A stretch of 64,000 nucleotides of DNA. Source: Odiellus spinosus (Eukaryota; Arthropoda; Arachnida; Opiliones; Phalangiidae). The stretch is from NCBI GenBank assembly GCA_963920705.1, contig OY987227.1, forward strand, positions 18,811,434 to 18,875,433. Reading direction: 5' to 3'. A program made the position numbers and the translations under genes. Each line of letters opens with the position of its first letter. The first letter of the stretch is position 1. Shown in pieces: positions 26,710-40,290 of this stretch. The notes beneath the pieces are model-generated. The model had not been told where the DNA came from. It worked only from the letters and a program-made list of their open reading frames with translations, and did not search any database.

Positions 26710-29700
26710 ATTTATTTTTAAGCAATATAAATTAAATATAAATTTGATATACCCAAATATATAGGGAACCGTTGAAGAAAATTAGTTCTTTTAGGATTCG
26801 AGAGCGTGACTCGATTTTAAAGTTCCCGTCCCCCCTCCCCCCACACACACACTTTTTTCTAACATCTTTATTTTCAAATTGATTATATACTCTTTGGAAA
26901 AAAGTTTTTTATATTATTTCTCTGTAATAACGGTCCTAAGTATTTTAAAGCATTTGCTAATAGATTTTCAATTTCCCTTTTTTTTTTTTTAGTTGCTTCA
27001 GATTATGGGTTCTAAATGATGTGATTGGTCAGCTAAATTACTATTCCGTCTGTCTTGCGGAGAACTTCAATTTGAACTAATCGGTGTACGATGAAGAATA
27101 CACTGGAATTGCCAAGTCTAATAATGTAAGTTTTCATTGATTTTTTTTTTTTTTTTTCGAATTTATTGAAATTTTTTTCAAATTGAGGAAAGTTACCCCT
27201 TTTGAGTTTTAATGACATTTATATTCATTCATCAACCGATAGTTAAATTTGTCACTATTTCCTTTCGTGTAGAATGAGTCAAAGATTAATTACCTATATA
27301 CTTAATTTGTGACTATTTTAATCTCAAATTACAAATTTCAACGAAATTTGTTTAAGCCTAATTGAAACCATTATACCCATGTTCCTATATCCATAATTTG
27401 AAATACTCTATCAAGTGACCCTATTCATTAAGTTTGTCTTTGCACATTATTACACGTAATATGATGAAACTCATATATTTCATTTTAAACCGTCAATTCA
27501 GTGGTGTCGAGTTTTGATTCAAATATTTTTAATAACTTGAAAAAAACTAAAAAATACGATTAGCATTTCCAAAAAAATAAATAGTGACAATAGTCTGTGA
27601 CAGTCTCCCTTTAGGACCTTTTGATTTACACAGGTTCGATATCAGTTTACCAAGCAGAATTCTGTGATATAATTTTGTAAATCCATATTTATCCCCTTTA
27701 AAATATCTTTCCAACATGGTAATAAACCATTTCTCTCGGACTTGTCCAATTCTATATTAACAATTCCGTATAACGCTGGATAATATAGGATGTTTTCGAA
27801 ATTAGATGGCTCTCGAAATTAATAAGGATGCCCTTATGATTTATCAATCGTTTAATCTTTGATGGTTCGGATGTGTTCCCGATGCTGCGTGTATGGGGAA
27901 TATATCAAATATGGGAGCTTTGTCCAAATTCTAGTAGCCGTTAAGCTCGCTTTTCTATATTAAATGATACACGAGGGATTATTCTTGCTATATCAATATC
28001 CGAACATTATAAGGGTTCAATTTTATGGGGGAACTTTGTAATTGGGCTTTATTGTACGAGTGAAAACCAATTATTCAACCCATTCGGAAGGATTAAGTTC
28101 TTCTTAACCAGTGTTTCTCGAGCTTCATAACTGAATTGCTTAGAATTCCACACGTGTTTAGAATTCTATTGGACATGTTGGCTGTCAATACATGTGTTGA
28201 TTAATGCGGTTAGAAAGAGTCCGTTTTGTTTCCCCACATAATATTTACCTCGCAGGCAACATATCCAATGCGATTGTTAAGCACGTGAAATTTTAAGGGT
28301 GTAAATGCAATTCTTGACTTTCACTTTCACCTCAAATGAAAAAAATCGTAACATGGTATCAGATATAATGGACAGTTTCACTCGCTGTACTTCATGAATT
28401 CCAAGTAAATTAAGATTTAAGATACGATATAATTTCATCTCGATATCAAGTGAGTGATATCACAACGATATATCGGTATCATTATCAAGCAAGCGAATAT
28501 CTTTTCGTATTGCGCATTTGTATACACACCATGATTTCTGATTGTCTCCAGTATTAACGATACTGTCCTAAACGACAGCAGGTGTTCCATTTTTAACGCG
28601 GGCTATAGCGCTGATGTTAATAAGCGCTCTGTTGAGTGTCCCGGCGTGTTTACCTAGCTGTATCGCTGAACTTCAATCTAGCATCTTATTCTCTTACGGT
28701 AGAGAGAATCGAGATCCTCTGTCGCGTTTCAGAGCTGCATTGGTCCTTCGCGAGCTGGAAACACTACAAATTGCCTTAGAACAGCGGCTTCTTTAGCTTG
28801 GAATAAGAGAATATTCCTAGATCGCGAGCGAATATAACTTAGTATAGTTTCTCGCGACCAAATAGAATCGCTGGGGCGAAATAGGGAAGACGGTCAAATA
28901 GAAGTCTAATTTGCTTTGGCCCGGCAGGGACACGAGCCTATAAGTTAGTCTCTCTTTCTCTCCGTTTTCTATTGTTAAAGGAAGCTAGGTTGGGTATTGC
29001 GCTCTCGGAACAAAAAGCTCGGTGCACCGTATTCAGAACTCATCCTTCCTTCCTTATTCCATCCTTTAGCCCGTGAGCGATAACCGGCGCTTTTATTCTT
29101 AACGCGTCGCCGAGGAAACTACCAGGGTTATTGTTCACGCTTGTACGAGCTTTCACCATCATCTCCCGAACGTTATATATAGTTTTTCCATAAGACATCT
29201 TTACAGTCTTAAGCCTATTCAATTGAATCTATTTTATATATATCTCGGTTCTTCTATATTCTCAGCTTGTTCTTTGAATTTGTTTAAGTAAAGCTTATTG
29301 GTTATAAACTGCAAATTGAATTTCGCGCCATTTTTCTCGCAACTACTGCTCATCTCTCTCCATCTTTGAAGTTATGGTATTTTACGTACCAGTAACGAAA
29401 TAAGTAGTATTATAACAGCTGCTAATGAGAAAATCTCCTTCCCCAACGTAACTTTTTAACTAAGCTTAAACGTTTTTCAGGAAACGTGGTTGGCAAACGT
29501 TTCTACCGAGTTATTTATTGATTCATGGATTTTTTACAAACTCGATAGGTAACTTTCCCAATGACCCTGAACATTCAAGGCATTCTTGTCGTTTTAGACG
29601 TTCTTAGTCGAATTACATCTAATATACTTTATATTGGTTATGTTTTTTCTTCTCTACAAGATCGTAAAAATTAGCCATTTCCTCAATCAATAAAATGCAA

Positions 29701-32700
29701 ACAAGCCTTGAATACCCTTCCAGTTTTTACTCCTATTTTCACACAAAATCATTATAAGCACAGTATGATGGTTAAACAATGAAACCATACCGACATGACA
29801 TTGCCAGCTGGAAATAAAACCGCACTTGAAAAAAACCAAAACTTACTAATTGACCATAATTAAATATACCTCACACAACCATAATAACCGAGGATATAAT
29901 AATTTAATAACCCTGGGTCGTTTTCCCTCATCTGAGTCTTTGCATGAATAGACTCAATATTAGAAGATAATAAGAGAAGGCATTTGTAATAGGAGTCTGA
30001 CTAACCTCATTAAATTTCGCTGGGGAGTTAATTTGTAGTGGTTTTTGGGAGCTTATGCGCTATCCACCGCTCTTATAAATTAATTAACTTTTAGCTAAGA
30101 ATGGGTTTTGACAGTATTAATTCAAGTTTCATTGGTTATATTTTAAGTCTTGTATGGGAACGACCAGCTTGCCTACCTCTAAAAAATCTTAGCGAGCAGT
30201 CAAAAGTTTCTGATTATTATAATATAGTAAATCGAAAGTCAACTTTATAAATTCAAATACTTTCAAAATTTATCTTCTTTTCATCTTTATTAACTGTATA
30301 CGTTCTTGATACAATGTTGTAAAAAGGTAAAAATTCTAACTAATATACTTTGGCTACGGTCAACTTTCCTTATCGAATCGAACATTTTTACAAGTACGAT
30401 TTTATTAAATTAAATTTTTCACTTGTCGTTGAATCAACATTGGATCTAGTCAGTGTTCGAGAAAGCGCGTGCGTGCAGGTCGACAAACGATAAATAGCTT
30501 CTTTAAGAGGAGGACGAAAAAGGGTAACGTAAAAATGAGCCAGTGGATGGGGGAAAAAGCGAGGATCCAAGCCGTTTCCGTATACGTTCTGTTCCGTTTA
30601 TTCGAGTGAATAAAATGATCTTGTGGGAATATAAGGAACCGTTTGTCTAGTTAGAAAACCCTGCGCGTCTCTACAGAATTGCACTCGTTGGATGTAATAC
30701 GTCGAATGGGAAAAGGAATTGAAGAGGGGAACGTTGGGAGGTGGGGTCTCGCTATTTGATCATGCATTCGTATAAGAAACCCAAGAGGGAGGTTCTAAGA
30801 GAGACGAGGGGGAGGTTGGAAGACGATGCAGACATCAGAAAAAGAAAATTTGGTAACCGAATTTCCTACTTAGTACAAGTTCCGTTCGCCGAGTCTTTCC
30901 CTCCCACTCCTCCCGTTGACGCTACCATCCCATCCACCCACCGATTCTTCACTTTCGACCGTTGGCAATAGAAAAAGAAGAACACGGCAGAAATCTAACT
31001 TTTCGAAGGCGACACATTGCTATTCCCTCTTCTTCTACGCCATTTTCTCTCCGGCCTCCCAGCTCTCAGCCCCCACGTACTACGGCTTATAGATGCTCTA
31101 AAACTGTCTCTTTTCTATCTCCCTCGTCCTCCGTCCGCCATTCCAACCTCTTATATTTCTTCTTGCCTCTTTTTCCGGTCTAAAATCCCTCTGTCCTCTT
31201 TGAAAGTCGGACAAATTTCAGTGAATGGAGAGAGACTGAAACTGTGAGCTTAGATCGACCCGAAAGCCGCTCCTCGCTTTGCCTCTTCGACCAACCTCTT
31301 TTTCCGAAGTATACTGTAGTGTTCTCTTAGAGATTCCCCCTTGCTCGGCAGACGCTCCTTGTACCTCCTTATACTTCGTCCTCAAGCCCCTCTTCCTAGA
31401 TGTGGTCCGAGAACTAAATGCCAAGGCATAGTACCAAAGTCGTCTTTTCTCGGTGAATTTTATTTCAACAAACGATTTTAAGGAAGAAAACGGGTTTCCC
31501 CCTGAAAGAATGGCCTCTTTTAAAATATAACTCGGTTCTAGTAAAGAAAGGCCCATCAAGAAGACGGTTGGATTTAAAAACCTAACGTATTTGTAACTAT
31601 TTCAAGCAATCAAACTTAATACAACAAAGTATACGTATTTAGTCAGTTATAGTATATTTCTCCTCTACGCGATAAAGTAAATCTATCATCTGAACGTTAT
31701 AGATTAATAAGCTCAAGATTAATTGATATCTAGATATGAATAATATTTTTTCGTTGGCCCTCACTAAACCTATATTGGTAAGGAACTTTGATATTGAGTG
31801 AATTCTTGCAAAGGAAGAACCGGTTCTTTATTGAGACGTTTACTCTAAGCGACGGCACACTGATATATAGGCTCTGACAGAATTTCATCAAGTTAATTTT
31901 AGTATACAAATAATGAAATGAAAACGCCAGCCTAGATAGTGCTCTTCGAACCTATATTTCACTCAGCCTCATTCATACTTGAGGGAAAAATCAGTTCCCA
32001 AACCGTTTTCTGTTTTTCCCGGTTCCAAACGCTGACAAGTCAGTTCGCGGACGTTCGCCCCGGTTCAACCTAGACCAAGGCTTAGCGTCGTTTAAAAAAA
32101 TGCCCAGAACTTAAAAATTATAAATAATTATCTCAAATTAATTAGTAAATCGTGTTTGTAACTCATTAGTTAATTATTTTGACAGAAAGTGTTATTTTAA
32201 GATTTGTCAGCAAATTTGTCTCCCCGTCTCGTTATTTTCGAAGCAGATTGAACCGAAGTGACTTGACCAAGTGACTTCCCGAACCAACACGAACTGATTT
32301 CTCACTTTTATTGAAGCGCATTTAGGTCTATGTATAAACGAGGCGAAATGACGTAGCTCAGAATTTCGTTCACTCTTAATTTTAGTAGCTCAGACTTAAG
32401 AAAATTTGAAAATCTAATTTTGTGGAATATAATTAATAAAAAAATTAATTCTAATAGCTAGTTTTTATTCTTCGAAACTTTAGTGAATTTGAAATATTTA
32501 TTATTTTACACAAATTCTAAATATGAATTTTATTATCTGTACTTCGTTTGTATACGAGTAGCTTATTTATATATATATAAAGCTTCAAATGTTTATCTTC
32601 GGATAAATCCTGGCTACAAACAATTCATCCTAAACTATATCTGAGAAAAATATGAATAAAAGATGATAATGTGTATCCGATTTCGAACACTACTTTAATA

Positions 32701-33335
32701 AATTGGAAAAATTTAAATATCGCCATTTAGGGTGTTTAAGTTAAATTGGCATCTTGGCTATATGGAATGGAACTTTTCAATTTAGTAACGGCCTCGTATA
32801 GAAATTAATTCGATTTTTCTTCTTTTCTCTCTTTTCACTTTGTATTAAACGAACTCTTCGTTTACATCAATTCCTTGAAACCCTTAACATTTCCTTCTCA
32901 AATTTCGCAAATTGGTAGCGCCGTTCTCCCCGGATTAAAATTGCTAGAAAATAAAACTTGCTAAATCGTTAAGCGTATTTTTCCACGCACTCCCTTCGCG
33001 TTAAAACGAACCATATGGTATCTGCATCTAAAGGGAGCGTGAAGGATAATCAAAAGCTCTATTTTGTTGGTGAAACACTAGTAAAAAGTCCATTCTTTCA
33101 GTAAAATATTTTTACCCCGCTTAATTATGCTAAAATTAAGTTTTAAAGAAGGTATTTTACCCCCACCCCCGCCCCCCGACTTGTTTATTTACGTTAGTTC
33201 GATGCTAACCGAGGTGGGCTCTTCCCTAATATTCAGTGCCCGAATTTTCATTTATTAAATACGCATAATTCGCTGAACGTCGTTCGTTATTTTACGGTTC
33301 AATTTCGTTTTATTTATGAGAAATGTGGCGCCACC
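26710..33335. other. Noncoding DNA, one CG-richer patch
   Basis: AT-rich with T runs (about 26978 and 27140). The stretch of about 30400-31550 has higher GC and CpG with several overlapping short frames on both strands (30741-31247 plus, 31218-31559 minus). It shows no splice signals and might be a regulatory or exon-proximal region. Another mildly CG-rich patch lies at 28600-29120. No gene can be defended. Confidence 0.45.
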
Positions 33336-33606
33336 CATTGGGGGTTTCTACAATGCTGGCAAATGACTAAAAAGATGAGATTTGATTGGCTTGCAAGCCC
33401 TTCTCCTAGAGCAGGATTCGAAACGGTAGTTGACCTAGAAGAACGAAATTTAAACTTATTTAAAAACTATTTTTTCGAAATTAAACTCTTTAAGGTACAT
33501 TTTATTTTTTATTAGGGTTTAAGAATTCTAAAAATTACGTTATGTCATACTCAGTTTTCTTCAGGCTCCCTTTAAATGAAATACAGGGGAACTTGGAATC
33601 TACGAA
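33336..33606. repeat. Dispersed repeat family 1, copy b
   Basis: Second copy of the element at 12883-13141: same block order and orientation, including the terminal GGCTCCCTTTAAAT block and ATACAGGGGAACT. The middle has diverged strongly. Confidence 0.55.
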
Positions 33607-36600
33607 TTGCGTGATTTCAAATCATCTGTCGAGCTAGGCGGTGTAATGGTGATGGTACGTTTATCGTACAGTAACAGACTTTTTTTAATAAAAAACCGGA
33701 CGTATAGTAGATTTATGAACTTGTCAGCCTTTAGAGTGCGAGAAAATAAAAAATAATCCCATAAATTTGCATGAACCAATAATCAGTGTACGTTTTTAGC
33801 CTATGAAGAGTCATTGGCGAAAATAAAGTCTTGACTCTGTATTATAGCTTCGCGAATTTAGCGAAGACCTACAGTGTCGTAAATTATTTCGAAGATGCCA
33901 GTTACCTTTAGAATTTAAATTTTGGTCTCATTGGTTGAATCGGGCAATTTAATTGGTTCATTTGGTTGAACTCTGCTGGAATTTTGACCGATTCTTTGGT
34001 TATTCCATGGGAGCATAATGAAATGAAAAGCAACTCTGACGTCACGCGCGTGTAAAAGAACACGGAAATATTTTCAGTTCAATTTTTAAAGTGAAATTCA
34101 TGTGTTTGGCGCGAGATAATTTTGACGAGGCCCGAATTAAGTCAGGTTTGCATGTCGTTCTTTAATGGACGCGCCAATGTCTAGACCAAGAGATGGCCCC
34201 GGAATTTGAGAAATATAGCCGCGAGCCATTGATCGTGGATAGAATCTATTGAAACGTAAAGGCGACGAACGATCTATACGAAACGGTTATATTAAATCCA
34301 CTGTTCACGCCTTTCGTATAGTAGTATAGACTCTGACGGTGAATAGGATGTTAATCTCCATCGTCAAAATAATACGATAACTGACTTAGACGTAATAGAA
34401 CGAAAACCATGGAGAAACGAATATACGTATTTTAACATCATTATACTGGTATCTCTTTCTCCCAGCCTATCATTCGCCGTGGCTTCTAATTCAGTGGGCA
34501 GACAATATAGTCTTCTCTGGACGTTTCTTGATAGATGAGCGCTCTTTCGCCTCCGCTTTCGAAGGGATGCCCTACAATCGTATCAACTTTAAATTTCAGC
34601 ACGTTCATATCCAAGCTTCATCTTATCCTTATGTTTATTGATTAAAGAAAGTCTATAGTTTGTGTCCGTGCTGAAATTTCAACCTGATTCTTACTATATC
34701 GAGAGATGAAAAGTAGAGCAACTGCGGCCCTTTTTTTCCTAGCCAAGGCTTAGCGCAATCTTTACTCCCCCTTATTTCGTTTTGTTTATTATAAAGCTTA
34801 AAATATGGTTCATTCACCACCGGTGTTTCCTTTACTTCCGCGCGTATCATAACGTCTACCTTCTTCCTATTAAATCGGTATCCCTGGAAACATTTTTTAA
34901 CTTTAAACTAGTCACGTGACTCACGTGGCGAAGAACGAAAAATAAATCTTCATTTTGTTTTAATACTGAAATTAAATTTTGGATGGGAATTATTCGTGGC
35001 TTATGGTGGCGGACTTACTTCCTTGATTCTAAGTGTTATACGAGAATTTTTTATACCGAAAGTAAAACTTCATTTCACGCCAGATTTGAAATTTTAATTT
35101 CTTTCCTTGGTTGGGTTTTTGGAAGAGTCCCTCGAAAATCGAAAGTAAAGTACACAGAAATGAGGGGGTCACCCCTAAAGATTACATATTGAAAGTAATC
35201 AGAATTCCCTTTAAAACTTACCCCCAAAATATTTTATGGGAGATTCTGAAAGGTATAATTCAACCGGACAAGTGATTTCCTATTGTTAAAATAGGTCGAA
35301 TTCACTATTAATAAAAAAATTAACATATTTTATTAACCTCCTTTTAATGTAGGCTTAAGACTGCTCTATGAAGAGTTTGAAATCTCACCGAAACTTTGCC
35401 TCTGGTCGATATCAAGAGGAGGGCCAGATTTATTTGCGTATTAAAACGTTTAAACTTAGTTTAAGACGAACTGCACAGATTCGGCCAAATTTTCAGCTCT
35501 CCCTGGACCTGCTTCCAAGTAAGTTAAAAATTGATTTCTTAATATTTCTTTTTCTCTTTAGGCCTATATAAAATATTGATTTTTCTCGATTCTACCGCTA
35601 ATAATTACTTTTATTTGTATTGTAAAACATTCCGGAAATGTTTTTTCAATTATTCAAATATTTTAGCAATAATTTAATTTGATTATTTGGGTCTAAGTGA
35701 TCGGCTTTGAAATGATCAACAGAAATTGAGTAAAAAATCTAACCTTATCTATCATTTGAAAGTTGATAAAATGGGGATAATCCCTGGTCAATCACTTGAT
35801 CTAATTGATTAGATCCAAATGCAATTAATCACTTTGGAGTAATATCCCCTAGAAACTTGCTTTCACACGATTTTTGTCTCGGTGTAAATCGTATCTTTGA
35901 TTATTTTCACGAGCACACTCGTGCGTGCCACTGCACGTATCGGTGGCATTTTTTAAACCAAAGCTTTGGCTACTTGAGATTGGTTGGAGCCTGGTATTTG
36001 AATTAATTCAAAGTCTTCAAATTAATTAAGTCTTCTTGGGAAAGGAATTTTAGTTACGCGAAAAATGCGTTGAAATTTGGAATTACGTATTTGATTACAT
36101 TTAGATTCAATTTTTTAAGCAAGTAGAATCTATTTGCGAAGTTTGAAATATCGCCTTTCGATTTTAGAAATACTAAAATATTTAAAATATGCATTATTTT
36201 AAAAACGTCGAAAGATTGACAGCGTGTCAAAAACCATTCTCCCTTCCCAAGACGTCTTTCTCGAGACCTGAATTCTAAAAACTGACAAAGGTTCGTTTTT
36301 TATTGTTCCTGAATGGTTTAAATGGTTTAATGAATGTAACTGAATGCCATATATATATCTATTAAAAATAACTAGTTTTTAATATTCACACTTCCTTTAT
36401 GGTAATGGAGGGGGGGGGCAACTTGTTTCGAATTTTCATCTTTCTCTCTCCCTCATAATACCCTGAGACCTATAATCTCTTTTATATTTCGCTTCGCCAC
36501 TGATGCGAAGAAAGAGATTTCTTTATTAAAGATAAAAAAAAAAAAAATAACCTAAATGGATTCAGGGAGATATTATAACGTTGTTTCGCGTCTTTTGGCC

Positions 36601-37851
36601 GCTTGTTATCAGCTTGGATTACAAACAGCTCCCGAAACTTCGTTAGAAAGGGTTGAGTTCCCTCTCCCCAACGAAAGCGTATTCCTCTTTCGTAACGCTT
36701 TCAATGCGACTTTGATCCTTTTAGCTAAGGTATAGATGAGAAACTATAGACTCGACGCTCCGAAAGAAATTTAATTACAAGCCTTGTCTCAAGTATTTAA
36801 ACATTTAGAAACTTATAAAGAGAGCTTGGTTTCTGGATTCTGGTTTGTTACAGTATTAATGGGTATATTTTTTTGCCAAGTAAGGATAGTCGCTACACTG
36901 GGAATTCTTACATGCCCATATACCCCCATTTGATGAATTTTTTCTGATTAGGACGTGACTTTTTGTATCACTAGCTGTCATGTTTAAACCGTTAACGGTG
37001 TTTGTATGTTGGAATCCAAAATTAGTGACCCTTATTCCTTTGTTTAGTAGTGGTTTTTCAATGGCGAGGAAAAATAGAGACGTTATCGCGCGACAAACTA
37101 TTTATTATTAGATATATTAAAGAATGAAATGTCCAAAAACATGATTAGTGCAAAATTATACGCTTTATTTGTCTCAATAAAGTTATGTTTCGTTAAGCCT
37201 TGGCTATTACGAGCGGCTATAATTTGAAATAACGGCCGGTCAGAAACGAGGGGTGAAGGATATAGACGTTATTGATGTTCAGTGTCGATGACGTTTCAAA
37301 ACCTAGACCAGCCACTCTGACTTAAATGTTGAAGGCGGTCAAATCATAATTAATTCCCAACTAATAATTTTAAATATTTATATCACATACTACATGACAC
37401 GCATGGATAAGGAGTGGAAGGTTGTGGATTCAAATCAAACCCGTGAAGCAAAATTATATTCAGGGCCGATTTCATTTGAACAAGATTGAGATTAAAACTA
37501 GTATAGCCTTGTAGTTCTTCTTAACCGCGTAGCAACCGTGAAAAAGGTTGGAACACTTTTACAGGAGCCGTACCGAATACATTGACGGTTTTAGATAAAA
37601 AACCTTTCTCTACAAACTTGATGGAAACAATTTTTAATTAAGAACAAAGCCGTAATTAATCCAGGCGCGGAATGCTATAATGGTTTAGAGGATCAGCGAG
37701 TTAATTATTTCTCGATTAAGATAAAATATATATTTGAGTAAGGGCCTCTGTTGCTGTAATAGCGAATTTCAAGAGTAGAAGGCGTGAAAACACCGTAGAG
37801 AGAATGAAAACACGATGGGTTTTGGGAGCATTTCTCATTCTGAGTGAGAAG

Positions 37852-37883
<32 letters not shown>

Positions 37884-39634
37884 CATTAGCATCCCTGCTC
37901 AATTTTGTAACTTTCCCCCAAAGAGCCGTAACCGTTTCAACCAGCGCAGTCTTTCTTTTGGACCTATCTTTTTTTTAAGAGTTGAGTAACGTATAGTCAG
38001 AATTAATTCGAATTTTCGAGACGTTAAAACTTAGGTTCCCTTTTATCTTTGTAGCTCATAAACATTTCAAAGAGAGATGGTCTATCGTATTTTACTTGTT
38101 GAAACCTCAAATTGTGACAGACTACACGAATACTAGTAAAAAAATCAAATTCTATAGATATATCTCTAGTTGCGTATTACAGAGTTCTCGTCGGAGCTTA
38201 CCGCTTCAATTATAATAATTGCGCTTTTGCTGCGAGGGATTTTGAATTTGAACCTTTTTTTACTTAGTTGCGTTTTTGCCGAAAGCGAGCCTACTTCTGT
38301 TGCAAGAACTTTATTTTTTATTTCGAATTCCACGAGTTTTATAAGATTTTCGTAGGCGCGAAAATGTTAGATTTTTTCTTCTCAAAAGAATTTATTTTTA
38401 AAAAAGCTTTTGTTGAAAATACGCGACAACTTAATCGTTTTAAATGTTTTTACAAAAAGTTGGTATCTTTCGTAATTGAAATGCGTTCCAACTTTAAAAT
38501 ATTCTAAGCTTACTTTAAAACTAAAAACTTAACATTTGCAGGCAAAGTTGAACTATTTTTAATAACGAGGAAGAACAGTCAATTCGAAGATTTTCTATCG
38601 AATTTTAGCTTTTGAAGAAATGTAGTTTAATATCGAAAACACAATTGTTTACCCTAAAATAAACTTTTACACAACAGTAACTTTTAAAAGAATCGAAATA
38701 AAGGATCGGTATGACCATAAGTAATATAATAGATATAAAAATGGCAATTTAAAACTTAGTAGTGTTTCGAAGCACAACATAATATCCGAGATCCAAGATA
38801 AAAATATCATGATAGAAACACCTAGTACCAAATTTCGTATTTATCCGTAGGCCGAGGCTTAAGACTTTGCACTCCATAAAAAAAAAACTTAAAAGTTTGA
38901 ATTTTATTTACTTGCATTAATCCAGTTATTGTTATTGTAAGATTACATTTGGTAGAAACCTCTAGCTTACTGAGAGTCATTTTAACTTCCGCATTATTAT
39001 TATGTTAATTAGCCTAATAACAGAAAAAGAAAGCTTTTCTAACTCCAAAAATCCGCCATTTCCGAAGAGAATATTCTATGATCGATCAGTTTTAAATTTC
39101 ACTCAGATAAAAAGAGCCAATGGTGATAGAGACCAAAGATTCTTGAGTTTCCCTTTGCATTCTCGCTCAGTGCATTGTCTATTACAGTGAAACACACATT
39201 ATCAAATATGTTACTTATGGGGATGCCCAATAATTCCAATTTTTTGATTCGTAGTTTCTTGCCTTTATAGACTTTTTTCGGTATAAATGTTTGCTCTATG
39301 AGGAATCTAACCCTATTGTTATACGAGTTTCTCTCTTGAGATGGGTATACTCCCTCTTTTAATATCGTACGTCCAATAAATTGGGTAATATAGGAACTCG
39401 CAATGAAAACAGCCAAATGAACGATATCGAGTTATAGAGCGAAGGCATAGAACGATCCCTTCTTCAAGTCTTACGTATTATTATTACACTTTCTCTCACT
39501 ACTCTATCTCATCCTCTTCTGCTAAGCCTTTCCTGGCTTTTATTTCGTGGGGAGTACTTCCTACAGTGCCAGAAGAAGAACATACTTAAGGAGAGGGCAG
39601 AATATCACTCAGTCTTAACTTTTTGTCGTTTCGC
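33607..39634. other. Noncoding AT-rich DNA
   Basis: No gene supported. There is a perfect palindrome GATCTAAT-TG-ATTAGATC at 35798-35815 (spacer TG included), a G run near 36409-36418, and a 29-base T run at 37855-37883. At 35353-35520 an acceptor-like and a GTAAGT donor-like site bracket a segment with stops in every frame compatible with an internal coding exon, so at most it is a noncoding exon. Confidence 0.45.
37855..37883. repeat. Poly(T) tract of 29 bases
   Basis: Uninterrupted T run. It could be the reverse of a retroposon A tail, but no retroposon body was recognised next to it. Confidence 0.9.
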
Positions 39635-40290
39635 CAAGCCTAATTCGAAACCATATTTCAGTAGACTCGGTAAGCCTAATTCGAAACCATATTTCAGTAG
39701 ACTCGCTAAGCCTAATTCGAAACCATCTTTCAGCAGACTTGCTAAGCCTAATTCGAAACCATCTTTCATTCGACACTCTAAGCCTAATTCGAGATCATCT
39801 TTCTGGCGAGTCGCTAGGAATAATTCTAAATCATATTACAGTCTAATTGCTAAGACTAATTTGAAGCATATTTTTAACGATTCAAATTTATTTTATTATG
39901 CGCCATTTCAAACTATCTTTCGGGCGACTATCGAAGTCATCCTTCTGATGATTATCTAAGAATAATTAGACTCCATTTGTCTGTCAAATCATTAAGCCTA
40001 ATTATAAACCATTTTTTTATCAACTCATTAAGCCTAAATAACTTGGAAACCATTTAGGTATAAGGTTACAGTTTATGGGTAATCAACTGTTAAAGGCGTA
40101 CAAAAAATTGTATAGAATATAAAACCCTTTATTGTCATTAGCAAAGCTCTCTAGCTTTCGAAAAGCAAAGAAAAACTAGGTTAGGTTATTTTATGTAGGA
40201 TTTTACAGATGATTACCCACAAACTGTAATAATACCGCCATCTTTCTGTCAACTTTTTAAGCCTTACAAATCGTAAGTCAAGTTTCTTTC
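39635..40290. repeat. 36-bp minisatellite interrupted by an insertion
   Basis: The core TAAGCCTAATTCGAAACCAT recurs at 39635 (first copy CAAGCC), 39671, 39707, 39743, 39779, 39815 and 39851, exactly 36 bp apart. It degenerates, then regains 36-bp phase at 39957, 39993 and 40029. A last recognisable core starts at 40258, after an inserted element. The 5' copies are the most alike. No coding content. Confidence 0.85.
40054..40237. mobile_element. MITE inserted within a minisatellite unit
   Basis: Imperfect inverted repeats of about 35 bp flank the insert: TTACAGTTTATGGGTAATCA at 40066-40085 is mirrored by GATTACCCACAAACTGTAA at 40211-40229, and pairing extends inward through CTGT-AAA and GTAC/GTAG. 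The minisatellite unit is split at its CCAT motif, which is present on both sides (40050-40053 and 40238-40241). The distance from the right-hand CCAT to the next TAAG is the same 20 bases as in an intact unit. The exact outer ends are uncertain by a few bases. Confidence 0.65.

Noticed and set aside
30741..31559. Cluster of frames on both strands in a CG-richer patch
   Set aside because: Frames overlap on both strands, none has motif content, and they are expected where local GC rises.
35353..35520. Exon bounded by a T-rich acceptor and GTAAGT
   Set aside because: All three frames contain stops between the sites, so it is not an internal coding exon. A noncoding exon cannot be excluded.
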